DNA of 64,000 nt from Rhodococcus globerulus NBRC 14531 (GCF_001894805.1 NZ_BCWX01000003.1:434001-498000), one strand, 5' to 3'; positions 16,847 to 26,545 are shown, counted from the stretch's first letter. The notes: generated by a model not told the origin, from the letters alone. Made by a program: numbers and translations.

Positions 16847-19111
16847 CTACAACTCCGCTCGCACCAGCTTTGCCGCCTCGACGAGGTTACGCAGCGACGC
16901 TTCTACCTCGACCGGACCTCGTGTCTTCAAGCCGCAGTCAGGATTGACCCACAACCGTTCCACCGGGACAGCCTCGAGTGCTTCACGCAGCGAGCCGGCA
17001 ATCTCGTCGACGCTCGGCACCCGCGGAGAGTGAATGTCGTACACGCCGGGGCCGACGCCAAGGTCGAACCCGACGGCGCTGAGGTCGTCCAAAACCTCCA
17101 TGTGTGAGCGGGCCGCCTCGATCGAGGTCACATCGGCATCCAGTCCCGCGATCGCGCCGATCACGGCACCGAACTCCGAGTAGCAGAGATGGGTGTGGAT
17201 CGCCGTGGAATCCGCGACGCCCGACGTTGCCAGCCGGAACGACCCGACCGACCAGTCCAGGTATGCCGACTGATCGGCGGCTCGCAACGGGAGCAGTTCA
17301 CGAAGTGCGGGCTCGTCTACCTGGATGATGCCGATGCCGGCAGCCTGTAGGTCGACGGTTTCGTCCCGAATCGCCAGTGCAACCTGATTGGCGGAGTCGG
17401 CAAGTGGCTGATCGTCACGCACGAACGACCACGCCAGAATCGTGACCGGTCCTGTGAGCATCCCCTTGACCGGCTTGTCGGTCAGTGACTGCGCGTAGGT
17501 GATCCAGTCGACTGTCATCGGCTTCGGCCGGGAGACATCGCCGTAAAGGATCGGCGGACGTACACAGCGCGTTCCGTACGACTGCACCCAACCGTTCGCG
17601 GTCGCGAAGAATCCCTCGAGCTGTTCGGCGAAGTACTGGACCATGTCGTTGCGTTCGGGTTCTCCGTGCACGAGCACGTCCAGGTTCAACTTCTCTTGGA
17701 GCGCAACCACATCCGCGATCTCGGCGCGCATGCGCGAGATGTATTCGCCTCCGTCGATCTCTCCCTTGCGCAATGCCGCACGAGCCACCCGAATCTTGGA
17801 TGTCTGCGGGTACGAACCGATAGTGGTGGTCGGAAGGGGAGGAAGCGACAGCAATTCGGCCTGAGCTTTACGGCGCTCTGCTGCCGGTGCGCGGTTGGTC
17901 GCCGAATTCAGCACGGCGTCAAGACGCCCACGCACGCGTGCGTCGTTGAGTCGCTTGTCGTCCCTGCGAGTCGACGCGGCGGCGCGAGCGAGGCCGAATT
18001 CGTCCTCGACGGATTCGCGACCCTGGGTCAGTGCGGTGGCAAGTGTTGCCACTTCCCGCACCTTTTCGGCGCCGAATGCAAGCCAGGAGCGAAGGGCTTT
18101 GTCGAGATCAGGTTCCTGCGAGAGTGAGTACGGAACGTGCAGGAGTGAGCACGACGTGGAGACGGCAAGCCTCTCGACGCTGCCGAGCAACCCGCCAAGC
18201 GTGGACAGCGCCGAATCCAGGTCCGTTCGCCAGATGTTACGACCGTCGACAACTCCGGCGACTACCAATTTTCGGGCGAGGTCTGAGACGGAACCTATCG
18301 AATCATGTCCTGCGACAAGGTCGATCGCAAAACCGTCGACTGCGGTGGACGCCAGGGCGGGCAGTGCATCGCCCAACGAGCCGAAGTACGACGCCAGCAA
18401 AATTGCCGGTCGGTTCGACAACAACGAAAGCTGTTCGTAGAGCGACCGCGCGGCCTCGATCTCCTCGTCGGTGCGGTCGCCGACGAGCGCCGGTTCGTCG
18501 ATCTGTACCCACGTGGCCCCGGCTTCGGCGAGCTTGCCGAGAAGGTCCGCGTACAGCGGAACCAGTTCATCGGTCCGCGTCAGAAGAGGTTCTTCGGTTC
18601 CGACAGCCTTCGAGAGGAGAAGGAACGTGACGGGTCCGATAACAACCGGGCGAGCGGGAATTCCGTCGGCGAGTGCTTCCGCCAGTTCGCCGAGCACCTT
18701 GGAGGCGTCGAGCGCGAAAGTCGTCGACGGTGAAATCTCGGGGACCAGATAGTGGTAATTGGTATCGAACCACTTCGTCATCTCGAGCGGGGCGATGGTG
18801 TCGGTGCCGCGTGCGGCCGCAAAATAGCGGTCCAACGGATCGGCGACGGAGGCGACCCGCTCGGGCAACGCCCCGAGAAGCACTGCCGTGTCGAGCATCT
18901 GGTCGTAGAAGGAAAAAGTGTTGACCGGGATGGAGTCGAGACCCTGGTCACGAAGGTCGGCCAAGCCCTGCCGACGGAGGTCACGAGCTACTCGCGCCAA
19001 GGCGTCGGCGTCGATACGCCCCGCCCAGTAGCTTTCGATGGCCCGCTTGAGTTCGCGATGAGGACCGATGCGCGGAGAGCCCAGCACGGTCGCGGTGAAT
19101 GTTGTTGTCAC
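16847..19111 (-). CDS. metE: Cobalamin-independent methionine synthase
   Basis: A 754-residue enzyme that transfers methyl from methyl-tetrahydrofolate polyglutamate to homocysteine without B12. The start is taken as GTG 19111 ('[16 protein letters not shown]') because GGAG lies at proper spacing and this matches MetE N-termini. The catalytic half (from about 430) contains '[19 protein letters not shown]', '[16 protein letters not shown]', '[10 protein letters not shown]' and 'NPDCGLKTR', giving the Zn-binding His, Glu and two Cys. The cobalamin riboswitch upstream is the classic control for this gene: off when B12 is available. Confidence 0.95.
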   Translation of the reverse strand: MTTTFTATVLGSPRIGPHRELKRAIESYWAGRIDADALARVARDLRRQGLADLRDQGLDSIPVNTFSFYDQMLDTAVLLGALPERVASVADPLDRYFAAARGTDTIAPLEMTKWFDTNYHYLVPEISPSTTFALDASKVLGELAEALADGIPARPVVIGPVTFLLLSKAVGTEEPLLTRTDELVPLYADLLGKLAEAGATWVQIDEPALVGDRTDEEIEAARSLYEQLSLLSNRPAILLASYFGSLGDALPALASTAVDGFAIDLVAGHDSIGSVSDLARKLVVAGVVDGRNIWRTDLDSALSTLGGLLGSVERLAVSTSCSLLHVPYSLSQEPDLDKALRSWLAFGAEKVREVATLATALTQGRESVEDEFGLARAAASTRRDDKRLNDARVRGRLDAVLNSATNRAPAAERRKAQAELLSLPPLPTTTIGSYPQTSKIRVARAALRKGEIDGGEYISRMRAEIADVVALQEKLNLDVLVHGEPERNDMVQYFAEQLEGFFATANGWVQSYGTRCVRPPILYGDVSRPKPMTVDWITYAQSLTDKPVKGMLTGPVTILAWSFVRDDQPLADSANQVALAIRDETVDLQAAGIGIIQVDEPALRELLPLRAADQSAYLDWSVGSFRLATSGVADSTAIHTHLCYSEFGAVIGAIAGLDADVTSIEAARSHMEVLDDLSAVGFDLGVGPGVYDIHSPRVPSVDEIAGSLREALEAVPVERLWVNPDCGLKTRGPVEVEASLRNLVEAAKLVRAEL

Positions 19112-19237
19112 GGAGTTTCTCCAGATTGCCATTGCACTGATGGCCACTGCCGGCAGACGGGTACACCTCATGAGGCCGCGATCAAACATGCGACCACTTC
19201 TCGAGATCTACGCGCCCATTCCACGAGGCGGTGGACC

Positions 19238-19258
19238 GTCGGGCACGGCGTGCCCGAC
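19238..19258 (-). terminator. Strong hairpin between riboswitch and metE
   Basis: GTCGGGCAC and GTGCCCGAC flank a 3-nt loop directly after the riboswitch core in the metE leader. It is the natural candidate for the expression platform. No T-run follows, so it may act by termination with Rho or by blocking translation. Confidence 0.5.
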
Positions 19259-19445
19259 ACAGTCGGCAGGTCTTCGGACTCGCGGGCTCTCGATCGTGGT
19301 GATCGAACCTACTGGCCGTCGCTTCCCAGGCAAGATGCCCAGTGCATGTAGACGGCGGTCGTTCCTGCTTACCGCTGCGGGACAGTCCCGGATTTTCACC
19401 GGGTTCCCTCTCACTCCGTCAGCCTGGGCTGACGGAGCTTCGACG
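19255..19445 (-). promoter_or_regulatory. Cobalamin riboswitch upstream of metE
   Basis: Reading the minus strand, the core GGGAACCCGGTGAAAATCC is followed by GGGACTGTCCCGCAGCGGTAA (one base over a 20-mer), which matches the cobalamin (B12-box) consensus almost exactly. Further on are the CACTGGG...CCTGGGAAG arm and the closing GACCTGCCGAC. A P-stem CTCCGTCAGCC/GGCTGACGGAG precedes the core. The 453-nt gap 19112-19564 is thereby explained: metE leader, riboswitch and, at about 19446-19564, the promoter region. Adenosylcobalamin binding is expected to repress metE. Confidence 0.93.
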
Positions 19446-19564
19446 CCAGGAACGGTCTTCGGGGCTCCTCATGACCGCGCCGGGCGAACCAGCTGCGTTG
19501 CCCAGCATAGGGCCACGAGCGTCGGAGCAGGAAAAGGAGTGCCTGTATGCCTTCTGTCGACGGG

Positions 19565-19999
19565 CTAGGCGCGCCACGAGTACGAGTTGGAGTCGGGAGG
19601 GACGCGGGGAAGATTTTCCGATGATCGGAGATTTTCTGCCATTTCGACAAGCAGGGCCTGTGATGCCGGAGAAAGGTCGACGACCCGGGACGTGAGATTA
19701 CGTAGGCGATCATTGTGAAGCTGTGCGAGCAGAATGTGGTCGGAATCGCCGCTTGCAAGAAATGGCACTTCCTGGTCGGGGTTGAAAAAATAGTCCGGAG
19801 TCACTTCGAAGAATCGGGCGAGGGCGGAGACAACTTCGGGTGAGGGATTGGTTCGGACGCCCGTGCGGAGTTGCGACAAGTAGGGAGTCGAGATGCGACA
19901 ACCGTCTTCGGTCATGCTGCGCACAACCATGGCGTTGGTGACGTGATTGGGGGCGGACTCGAACAGCGCATTCAATCGTTGGCTGAATCTCTGCGCCAT
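19565..19999 (-). CDS. EspR-like XRE-family DNA-binding protein
   Basis: A 144-residue protein whose first half closely follows mycobacterial EspR: 'FSQRLNALFE', an inserted loop, 'ISTPYLSQLRTGVRTNPSPE' and 'ALARFFEVTPDYFF' form the helix-turn-helix with the same unusual 'SAPYLSQLRSGNRTNPS' type recognition region. The second half ('LLAQLHNDRLRNLTSRVVDLSPASQALLVEMAENLR') matches the EspR dimerisation segment in pattern. EspR is a nucleoid-associated regulator of secretion and cell-wall genes. The present targets are unknown. It has its own start at 19999 and lies upstream of the metE promoter in the same orientation. Confidence 0.8.
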   Translation of the reverse strand: MAQRFSQRLNALFESAPNHVTNAMVVRSMTEDGCRISTPYLSQLRTGVRTNPSPEVVSALARFFEVTPDYFFNPDQEVPFLASGDSDHILLAQLHNDRLRNLTSRVVDLSPASQALLVEMAENLRSSENLPRVPPDSNSYSWRA

Positions 20000-20072
20000 G
20001 AGCCTTCCCCCTGTGTTGTCCGCTCAACCATCTGATAACTGGTAGGTAACCATAGGTGGGTCGGTACTCCGC

Positions 20073-20109
20073 TACTTGGTTCCGCAACGTGTTGCTGTGG
20101 AACCAGGTA
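20073..20109 (-). terminator. Hairpin downstream of two-component/ABC operon
   Basis: TGGTTCC and GGAACCA with inner GCAAC/GTTGC arms form an extended stem in the 216-nt spacer between the response regulator stop (20216) and the EspR-like start. It lies where the leftward operon 23657-20216 should end. Nothing else coding was seen in 20000-20215. Confidence 0.5.
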
Positions 20110-20215
20110 ACAGGATACGTGAAGATTTGGGTCAGAACTGCAGGCGGGAGAGGGATTGGCATTAATTGCGACGGAATTGCCGGATACGGGACTCTATGTG
20201 GGGACCCTGCTCTTC

Positions 20216-20824
20216 TTATAACCAACCGTTGGATTCGGCGATTCGGGCAGATTCTCCGCGCGTTGCACCACCGGTCTTCCCCATCGCGGACGACAGGTGA
20301 TTGCGAACGGTGCCGGCTGACAGGAATAGCTCGGCGGCGATAGCTGCAACGGGTGCGCCGGCCTTCGCGGCGCGCAGTACTTCGGTTTCGCGGTCGGTCA
20401 GCGGAGATTCGCCGCTGACAAGGCTGTCTGCCGCCAGCGTGGGATCTACGACGCGCAACCCCGCATGAACGCGTCGCACCGCGTCGGCGAGTTGCCGCGC
20501 CGGGGTGTCCTTGACGACAAAACCGGTGGCCCCGGCGTGCATCGCCTTGCGAAGAAATCCTGGCCGCCCGAAGGTTGTCACGATCAGCACGCGTGTCTGT
20601 GGGAGCGCTTCCAGCAACGCCGACGTCGCAGCGATCCCGTCCATCCCCGGCATCTCCACGTCCAGTAGCGCAACGTCGGGGCGGTGTTCCATAGCTGCCG
20701 CAACAACCTCGTCGCCTCGACCAACTTCCGCGACCACGGTCAGATCGGTTTCGAGATCGAGGAGCGCCGCCAGGGCGCCGCGAACCAATGCCTGGTCGTC
20801 GGCAAGTAGTAGCCGAATGCTCAC
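20216..20824 (-). CDS. NarL/LuxR-family response regulator
   Basis: A 202-residue protein. The receiver domain has acidic Asp9-Asp10, the phosphoacceptor Asp55 in 'VALLDVEMPGMDG', the Thr83/Thr84 region and Lys105 in 'FVVKDTPA'. The C-terminal LuxR helix-turn-helix is 'LTDRETEVLRAAKAGAPVAAIA...' (from about 140). It pairs with the adjacent histidine kinase, overlapping it by 4 nt, and with the ABC exporter genes upstream. This is the standard drug- or cell-envelope-stress module of actinobacteria, where the system controls its own transporter. Confidence 0.9.
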   Translation of the reverse strand: MSIRLLLADDQALVRGALAALLDLETDLTVVAEVGRGDEVVAAAMEHRPDVALLDVEMPGMDGIAATSALLEALPQTRVLIVTTFGRPGFLRKAMHAGATGFVVKDTPARQLADAVRRVHAGLRVVDPTLAADSLVSGESPLTDRETEVLRAAKAGAPVAAIAAELFLSAGTVRNHLSSAMGKTGGATRGESARIAESNGWL

Positions 20825-21945
20825 GTGTTCTCCTGTTCATGGACCTGCAGTGAAAAGCCCTGGTGCGCGGCGCTGTTGATGGTCAGACGGGCTCCCGCCG
20901 CTGCGGCGCGTTCACGCAGTCCGGTCAACCCGTTGCCGATCGTCGTATTCTCACCGGAGATCCCGTCGTCGACAATTTCGACGCTCTTCTCGTCGATGGT
21001 TATGGTGCATTGTGTTGCGGCGCTGTGACGTACGACGTTGGTGACGCCTTCCCGAACGGTCCAGGCAAACAACTCCCGCAAGTGGCGTGGGACCATTTCG
21101 GTACTGTTCGGGGAATGGTCTTCGATGCCGGCGGCACGGAGAGCCTCCCGGGCACGGGCGATCTCGACGGGAAGTGAGATGGTTCGAAAGCCGTTCACGG
21201 CCGAGCGCACATCAGCCAAAGCGTCTCGGGAAAGCCGTTCGAGATCGTCGAGTTCACTGCGAGCTCGCTCGACGTCGACGTCCAACAATCGGTTGGCCAG
21301 TTCGGCTTTGACGGTGATGACGGTGAGCGAATGTCCGAGGATGTCATGGAGATCGCGCGCCATTCGAGCGCGTTCTTCCATGACGGCACGCAGTTCCTGT
21401 TCTTCTCGTTCGTGGACCATCGCAATATTGCGTCTGATGAGGGACATGACGCCCCACGTGGCAAACGCGGCGGCGCACACTCCGAGTGACAGGCCCGAAT
21501 AGTTTCCCCATCCGGCGCTGACGCTGACGATTTCCACCGAAGCGGCAATGGCCAAGGTGAGAATGCCGCCGGCCACGGTCGGAAGCATTGTGACGGCCGT
21601 GACCGCGAGGTAGGGCGCAGTTGCGAGACCGGTCGGCCCGACACTGACGATGATCACAGCAGCGAGTGCAGTCAGACCGGCCAACGTGAGTACCGCGCGG
21701 CGAACTGTCGGTTCCCCGCTGAGGGTGAGACGGCGCTGCTGTACCCGGGCAAAGGTGTAGAGGTAGAGAGCGCCGAAGGTAAGCGTCGCAAGAATCCCTG
21801 CCCAGCCGCGTAATTCGTCGCGAAGGTTCCATCCCTCGATGAGGGGACCACCGAGAAAAATCATCCACACGGCGGCAAACAGAATGCCGAAACGATTCCG
21901 TCGCGGCATCGCGGCGGAATCGATTGGGCGAGTGGTCTCCGACAA
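20821..21945 (-). CDS. Sensor histidine kinase (DesK/NarX type)
   Basis: 374 residues. The N-terminal half has about five hydrophobic segments (residues about 20-170). It is followed by a HisKA_3 dimerisation domain with phosphoacceptor His200 in 'MARDLHDILGHSLTVI' and an HATPase with an N-box-like 'GVTNVVRHSAATQ' and 'NGLTGLRERAAAAGARL'. There is no extracytoplasmic sensor domain of note, so sensing is probably within the membrane. It starts directly at the end of the ABC permease gene and overlaps the response regulator, so all four genes form one operon. Confidence 0.9.
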   Translation of the reverse strand: MSETTRPIDSAAMPRRNRFGILFAAVWMIFLGGPLIEGWNLRDELRGWAGILATLTFGALYLYTFARVQQRRLTLSGEPTVRRAVLTLAGLTALAAVIIVSVGPTGLATAPYLAVTAVTMLPTVAGGILTLAIAASVEIVSVSAGWGNYSGLSLGVCAAAFATWGVMSLIRRNIAMVHEREEQELRAVMEERARMARDLHDILGHSLTVITVKAELANRLLDVDVERARSELDDLERLSRDALADVRSAVNGFRTISLPVEIARAREALRAAGIEDHSPNSTEMVPRHLRELFAWTVREGVTNVVRHSAATQCTITIDEKSVEIVDDGISGENTTIGNGLTGLRERAAAAGARLTINSAAHQGFSLQVHEQENT

Positions 21946-22719
21946 CTACACACGCTCCGTATCTTGTTGGAACCGCCAGATCGCTCCGGCAGTGAAGACG
22001 GCGAACCACACCAGAATATTGACGATCCACGTCCAGTGGACGCTATTGCCGGTCAGCGGCGCGTGCGCCAGCGCGTTGATGCCGAACATCGGAGTGAATT
22101 GAGCGATGGTCGCCCACACCGAACCATCCTGGAGCGGAACAAACAGGCCGCCGCCGAATGCCAGCAGTGCGAGCCCGGGACCGAGCAGTTGCATGACGTT
22201 CTCACTTGGCAGCAGGTATCCCATGAACAGGCCGAAGGCCGCGAAGATCGACGATCCGAGCCAAGCGATCAATGCCGTTGTGAACCACAATGATCCGTCC
22301 ATCTGGGCAGAGGTGAACGAGCCGACAACATAGACAACGAGGATCGACGCGAGACCGAGCAGCATGGCCATGATCAATTTGACGGCGATGTAGGCGACCG
22401 GAGTCAACGGTGTCAGCCGAAGTTGTCTGCTCCACCCGGATGCTCGCTCGATCGACACCATCGCGCCGCCGCTGGTGGTTGCGAGCATCGCGCCGTACAA
22501 CGCCATGCTGATCATGATGTACGCCGCGACGTTGCCATGCCCGATGTCATGAGCGTCGTCGCTTTGCCCCAATCCGAAGACCAGGTAGAAGACCACCGGC
22601 ATGACAAGTGTGAAGAGCATCGTGCGCCGATTACGGGTCAGGCGACGCAGTTCCAAACGCAGCAAGGTCGTGTTGAACCCGCCCAGTGGTACGACGGTAC
22701 GTTCTGTTGCAGTGGTCAT
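21946..22719 (-). CDS. ABC-2 type exporter permease
   Basis: 257 residues from ATG 22719, which overlaps the stop of the ATPase gene by one base; the longer open frame only shadows the ATPase gene. About six membrane segments are visible, starting with 'TMLFTLVMPVVFYLVFGLG', typical of ABC-2 membrane proteins of the DrrB/YadH kind. With the preceding ATPase it should form an exporter for a drug, lipid or toxic compound. The linked two-component system suggests induction by its substrate or by membrane damage. Confidence 0.88.
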   Translation of the reverse strand: MTTATERTVVPLGGFNTTLLRLELRRLTRNRRTMLFTLVMPVVFYLVFGLGQSDDAHDIGHGNVAAYIMISMALYGAMLATTSGGAMVSIERASGWSRQLRLTPLTPVAYIAVKLIMAMLLGLASILVVYVVGSFTSAQMDGSLWFTTALIAWLGSSIFAAFGLFMGYLLPSENVMQLLGPGLALLAFGGGLFVPLQDGSVWATIAQFTPMFGINALAHAPLTGNSVHWTWIVNILVWFAVFTAGAIWRFQQDTERV

Positions 22720-23657
22720 CACTTCTGTCCTTCGGAGTTGTTCGACGTGAGTGCGATGAAGGCGTCTTCGAGTCCGCGCGAGACGATTTCGAGATCGCGG
22801 GCCGCTGTGTTGTTCAGGAGGAACCGCGCGACGGCATCGGTGTTGCCCGAGTGCACCGTCAGTGCCTCGCCGCGCAGTTCGACGGCATCCGAGTGCGGGA
22901 TCGCGCGTAGAAGTTCGTCGGTCAGGCCAGGAACCCGCGCGTGCAGGGTTCGTCCGGACGCCATGGCTTTGACCTCGGCGGTGGTTCCGTCGGCCACGAT
23001 TGTTCCTTGCCGGACCAGAATGATGCGGTCGGCGTAGACGTCGGCTTCTTCGAGGTAGTGCGTCGCAAACAGAACGGTGCGTCCTTGATCCGCGTCGGCT
23101 CGGATGGCCGACCAGAAGTCCCGGCGCCCTTCGACATCCATGCCGGTGGTCGGTTCGTCGAGGATGAGAAGTCTCGGGTCCGACAGGAGGGCCATCGCAA
23201 ATCTCAGGCGCTGCTGTTGCCCGCCGGAGCACTTGCTGACGAGTCGGCCGGCGATGTCGAGGATTCCGGCGCGGCGCAGGACTTCGTCGACGGGGCGAGG
23301 GTGTGCGTACAGACTCGCCGTCAGTTGCACCGTCTCGGCAACTGTCAGTTCTTTGAGTAGTCCGCCGCTCTGCATGACCGCGGAGACCAGTCCGCGGGCT
23401 ATCGCTGCGCGCGGCGCCATCCCGAAGACGCTCACGTCACCGGATGTCGGCTTCGACAGGCCGAGAATCAAGTCGATGGTGGTGGTTTTTCCGGCGCCGT
23501 TCGGGCCGAGAAACGCCACTATTTCACCGGGGCGAATACTCAGGTCGATGCCGTTGACTGCGCCCACATCGCCGAAGCGCTTGTGAAGTCCGGTCAATCG
23601 AATGGCGTCGTGTGCTCGTCCGTCAACGGGTGGATGCAGTACCTGTGCTGAGGTCAT
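22719..23657 (-). CDS. ABC exporter ATP-binding protein
   Basis: 312 residues with Walker A 'GPNGAGKTTT' (51-60), signature 'CSGGQQQRLRFAM', Walker B 'LLILDEPTTGMD' and the switch His in 'VLFATHYLEEADVYADR'. The C-terminal extension of about 80 residues is typical of DrrA/CcmA-like daunorubicin-resistance-type ATPases. It is the first gene of the exporter/two-component operon. The neighbouring EamA gene upstream is co-oriented with a 45-nt gap. Confidence 0.92.
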   Translation of the reverse strand: MTSAQVLHPPVDGRAHDAIRLTGLHKRFGDVGAVNGIDLSIRPGEIVAFLGPNGAGKTTTIDLILGLSKPTSGDVSVFGMAPRAAIARGLVSAVMQSGGLLKELTVAETVQLTASLYAHPRPVDEVLRRAGILDIAGRLVSKCSGGQQQRLRFAMALLSDPRLLILDEPTTGMDVEGRRDFWSAIRADADQGRTVLFATHYLEEADVYADRIILVRQGTIVADGTTAEVKAMASGRTLHARVPGLTDELLRAIPHSDAVELRGEALTVHSGNTDAVARFLLNNTAARDLEIVSRGLEDAFIALTSNNSEGQK

Positions 23658-23702
23658 ACCTCGAATCTGCCGGTTTTCGGCAGGGGAGCCCTCGTCGATC
23701 CG

Positions 23703-24650
23703 TCATTCTTCGGCCATGACATTTGTCATTGGTTTGGCAGTCGCGGGTTTCGGTGGCTGCTGGCCGAGGCGGGCGAGTACCAGGCCGACGATAATCGCTG
23801 CGCCGCCGATGCCTTGGATGACGGTGATGGATTCGCCGACAAGTATCCAGGCTGCGATCACTGCGCACAGGACCTCGGTGAGGGCTACGAGCGACCCGAT
23901 TGTGGGTCCCAGCAACGTGATCGCGGCGATGCCGGTGAGGTAGGCGATGACGGTACTGACGACGACCAGAATCACTATCGGCAGCCACACTCCCACAGAA
24001 TGGCCTGCCACGACGGTGTTCGACGACGAGAATGCAAGGGGGAGTGCGCCGATCACTCCGAGTAGTCCGATGAGCACTGCGCTGACAGTCAGCCCGGACG
24101 CTGCGAGCACAACAGGGTGCAGATCGCCGTCGGCCCGTTCGGAAATTACGAAATACACTGCGAGACAGGCAGCTGCTGCCAGTCCCCAAGCGACGCCGAC
24201 GGCACTGATCTCTGCCGAGCCGAAGACATCGATGACCACGGCCGCGCCTACCAGGGCGATCGCTGCTCCCAGAAGCGTCTGCACGCTCGGTCGTGCGCCC
24301 TTGGTGATCCACACCCATCCAATGACGATGATGGGGGCCAGGTACTCGAGAAGGAGCGCCACGCCGACCGAAAGATGTTGCACCGCATTGAAGAAACACA
24401 ACTGCACTCCGGATATTGCGAACACTCCGTACAGTAGTACCGTTCGCGTGTGGGCCGTCACTTGCCGCATACGACGCCACTGGGTTCCCAGTGCAATCAC
24501 CATCATCACGAGTGCGCCGCCGGCAACGCGCGCGAACACCGCGCCTCCCGGCGACCAACCGGATTCGATGAGAGATTTGGCGAAGGGGCCGGAGACGCCG
24601 AAGGTCGCAGCGGACAGTAGAGCGAAGATCAAGCCGTTGCGAGAGTTCAC
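23703..24650 (-). CDS. EamA-family (DMT) membrane transporter
   Basis: 315 residues with ten predicted membrane helices in two EamA repeats ('LLSAATFGVSGPFAKSLI...' and 'GVAWGLAAAACLAVYFVISE...'). The second repeat ends 'TVIQGIGGAAIIVGLVLARL', as in RhaT/PecM-type drug/metabolite exporters. The substrate is unknown. It is divergent from the CGNR regulator gene with a 68-nt spacer holding a TTGACA-like element, so the regulator may control it. Confidence 0.88.
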   Translation of the reverse strand: MNSRNGLIFALLSAATFGVSGPFAKSLIESGWSPGGAVFARVAGGALVMMVIALGTQWRRMRQVTAHTRTVLLYGVFAISGVQLCFFNAVQHLSVGVALLLEYLAPIIVIGWVWITKGARPSVQTLLGAAIALVGAAVVIDVFGSAEISAVGVAWGLAAAACLAVYFVISERADGDLHPVVLAASGLTVSAVLIGLLGVIGALPLAFSSSNTVVAGHSVGVWLPIVILVVVSTVIAYLTGIAAITLLGPTIGSLVALTEVLCAVIAAWILVGESITVIQGIGGAAIIVGLVLARLGQQPPKPATAKPMTNVMAEE

Positions 24651-24718
24651 GTCGTCACCCGTCAGGAGTAAAAGCGATTACGATGATGACACTAGGTTGA
24701 CAATGCTCAGGAGTCAAA

Positions 24719-25264
24719 GTGAATTTTGCTGATGACACGGAATCGGCGCTCGTCTTCGCTGCGTCGTTGGTGAACACTGCTCGAGGAGGCGGCGAACTTC
24801 TGCCTGATCAGGAAGAACTGACTCGATTTCTCGATGCGGACAAGTGGACCGGGCGACGCGACGGCACGCAGAGCGAACTCGATGCGGTGCGGACGCTACG
24901 TCCACGTCTGCGACAGTTCTGGGAAGTGACCGAAGTGGACGACGCCGTCGCGGTGGTGAACACGCTGCTGGCCGAATCGGGAGCGCAGCCGAGACTCGCC
25001 CGGCACGACGATCTCGGGTGGCATCTGCACGTCACGGCGGACGATGCGCCCCTCGTCGATCGGATGGCCGCCGAAGCGGCGATGGGTGTGCTCGATCTGA
25101 TCCGCACTGGGGAGTTCTCGCGTCTGCAGTGGTGTACCGCTCCTGATTGTGACGCAGTATTCGTGGATCTGTCGCGCAACCGATCAAAGCGATACTGCGA
25201 CACCGGAAACTGTGGGAACCGGGCTAATGTCGCGGCATATCGTGCGCGAAAATCCGTTGGCTGA
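24719..25264 (+). CDS. CGNR zinc-finger / ABATE-domain regulator
   Basis: 181 residues starting at GTG 24719 after CAGGAG. The N-terminal part ('ESALVFAASLVNTARGGGELL') is the ABATE (putative stress-induced regulator) domain. The C-terminal part has the CGNR zinc finger: 'WCTAPDCDAVFVDLSRNRSKRYC...GNCGNRANVAAYRAR', with the four Cys and the Cys-Gly-Asn-Arg signature. Members are presumed DNA-binding regulators. Divergence from the EamA exporter makes that gene its likely target. Confidence 0.88.
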   Translation: MNFADDTESALVFAASLVNTARGGGELLPDQEELTRFLDADKWTGRRDGTQSELDAVRTLRPRLRQFWEVTEVDDAVAVVNTLLAESGAQPRLARHDDLGWHLHVTADDAPLVDRMAAEAAMGVLDLIRTGEFSRLQWCTAPDCDAVFVDLSRNRSKRYCDTGNCGNRANVAAYRARKSVG

Positions 25265-25311
25265 CAGGTGCATCCGGACAACTGTGCTAATCGAATCTGA
25301 GGGGATCGACG

Positions 25312-26400
25312 ATGCATACAGCGGGAATTATCGGAGGCGGTATCGGGGGCCTGGCAACGACGCTGGCGCTTGCGAATGCGGGCTGGTCGGTCACGGTGTT
25401 CGAGCAAGCGCCGGTTCTTGCCGAGGTGGGCGCCGGAATCACGTTGTGGCCGAACGCACTTGCCGCACTCGATCACCTTGGAGTGGGCGATGAGATCCGG
25501 AGCAGAGCCGCCCCAGGTTGGGTGGGCGGAATACGCAATCGCCAGGGTCGGTGGTTGATGCGGACGAGTGAGGAGAGATTCCGTGCGCTGCACGGCAATT
25601 TTGTCGCCATGCACCGCGGCGATCTGGTCGATGTTCTCCACACAGCGCTTCCCGAATCGGTGACCTTACGATTCGGCGGTGCAGTCACAGGGATCGATGT
25701 GGGTGGCGCGATTCGTTGTGGTGATCGCCTCGAAGAGTTCGATCTGATCGTCGGCGCCGACGGAATCGACAGCCTCACGCGGCGAACGATGTTCCCTGAG
25801 TATCCGGTGCCGCAGTCGCTGGGGGTTCGCGCGTGGAGGTGGATCGTTGATGACTTCGGCAGTGTTGACGTGGGTGGGATCCTCGGCGCAGGAGGAGAAT
25901 TCGGCATCGTTCCGCTGGGGAACGGGCGGTTGTACGTTTTTGCTGCTGCACGGCTGTCCAAGGGCGCCCCGGACCCGTCGTTGGATGATTTTCTTCACTG
26001 GCCGTCACCTGTCCCCGAGCTCATCTCTGCAGTTGTGCCGGAGCGGATTCTTCGCCACGACATCAGAGATCTTCCAGCGCTGCCATCTTTTGTTCGAGAC
26101 AGCGTTGTGCTCGTGGGTGATGCCGCGCACGCGATGGGGCCGCATCTCGGTCAAGGTGCATGCCAGGCTCTCGAGGATGCTGTCGCGCTCAGCGCTCATG
26201 CTCATGACTTGGCGACCTACGACTATCTGCGCACCAAGAGAACACATCGCCTTCAAAAGCGTTCGCGTCAATCCGCCCGAACAATCCTCACTCGCGGCGT
26301 CGGTGCTACGCTCGCTCGCGACCTGGTACTGCGAGCTCTTCCCACCGAGGTGTTTCTTCGCGGTCTGGGATCGAACTTCAGCACTCGGCACATGATGTGA
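25312..26400 (+). CDS. FAD-dependent monooxygenase (PHBH type)
   Basis: 362 residues of the p-hydroxybenzoate/salicylate-hydroxylase flavoprotein class. 'GIIGGGIGGLATTLALANAGW' (split by position: residues 5-25) is the FAD beta-alpha-beta motif, 'LIVGADGIDS' the DG motif and 'VLVGDAAHAMGPHLGQGA' the GD/FAD-ribityl motif. It likely hydroxylates an aromatic or related compound with NAD(P)H and oxygen. The substrate is unknown. Its end lies 8 nt before the left copy of the duplicated AlkD-gene start, so it probably once neighboured that gene directly. Confidence 0.88.
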   Translation: MHTAGIIGGGIGGLATTLALANAGWSVTVFEQAPVLAEVGAGITLWPNALAALDHLGVGDEIRSRAAPGWVGGIRNRQGRWLMRTSEERFRALHGNFVAMHRGDLVDVLHTALPESVTLRFGGAVTGIDVGGAIRCGDRLEEFDLIVGADGIDSLTRRTMFPEYPVPQSLGVRAWRWIVDDFGSVDVGGILGAGGEFGIVPLGNGRLYVFAAARLSKGAPDPSLDDFLHWPSPVPELISAVVPERILRHDIRDLPALPSFVRDSVVLVGDAAHAMGPHLGQGACQALEDAVALSAHAHDLATYDYLRTKRTHRLQKRSRQSARTILTRGVGATLARDLVLRALPTEVFLRGLGSNFSTRHMM

Positions 26401-26408
26401 AAGACCAT

Positions 26409-26545
26409 TGTCGGACCCCGGTTGTGCCCTTTGCTCATGCCGCAGCTGATGAACTGCCCGGATCCTGCGTGGTCGCAGACGGGGCTTTGTGCGGTGACGG
26501 ATCGTCCCCGTAGGTGTACTCCGTGTTGGTTTGGCCGTTCGCCTT
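26409..26545 (+). pseudogene. Decayed 5' fragment of AlkD-like gene (left repeat)
   Basis: Positions 26409-26476 match 31866-31934, the start of the intact AlkD-like gene, at about 59 of 69 positions with one 1-nt gap, including the ATG (26437) and 27 nt upstream of it. The gap puts the fragment out of frame. Weaker resemblance continues to about 26545 ('TTGGCCGTTCGCC' against 'TTGGCCGCTGTTCGC'). No functional product is expected. It marks the left edge of the inserted cluster 26591-31789. Confidence 0.75.
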
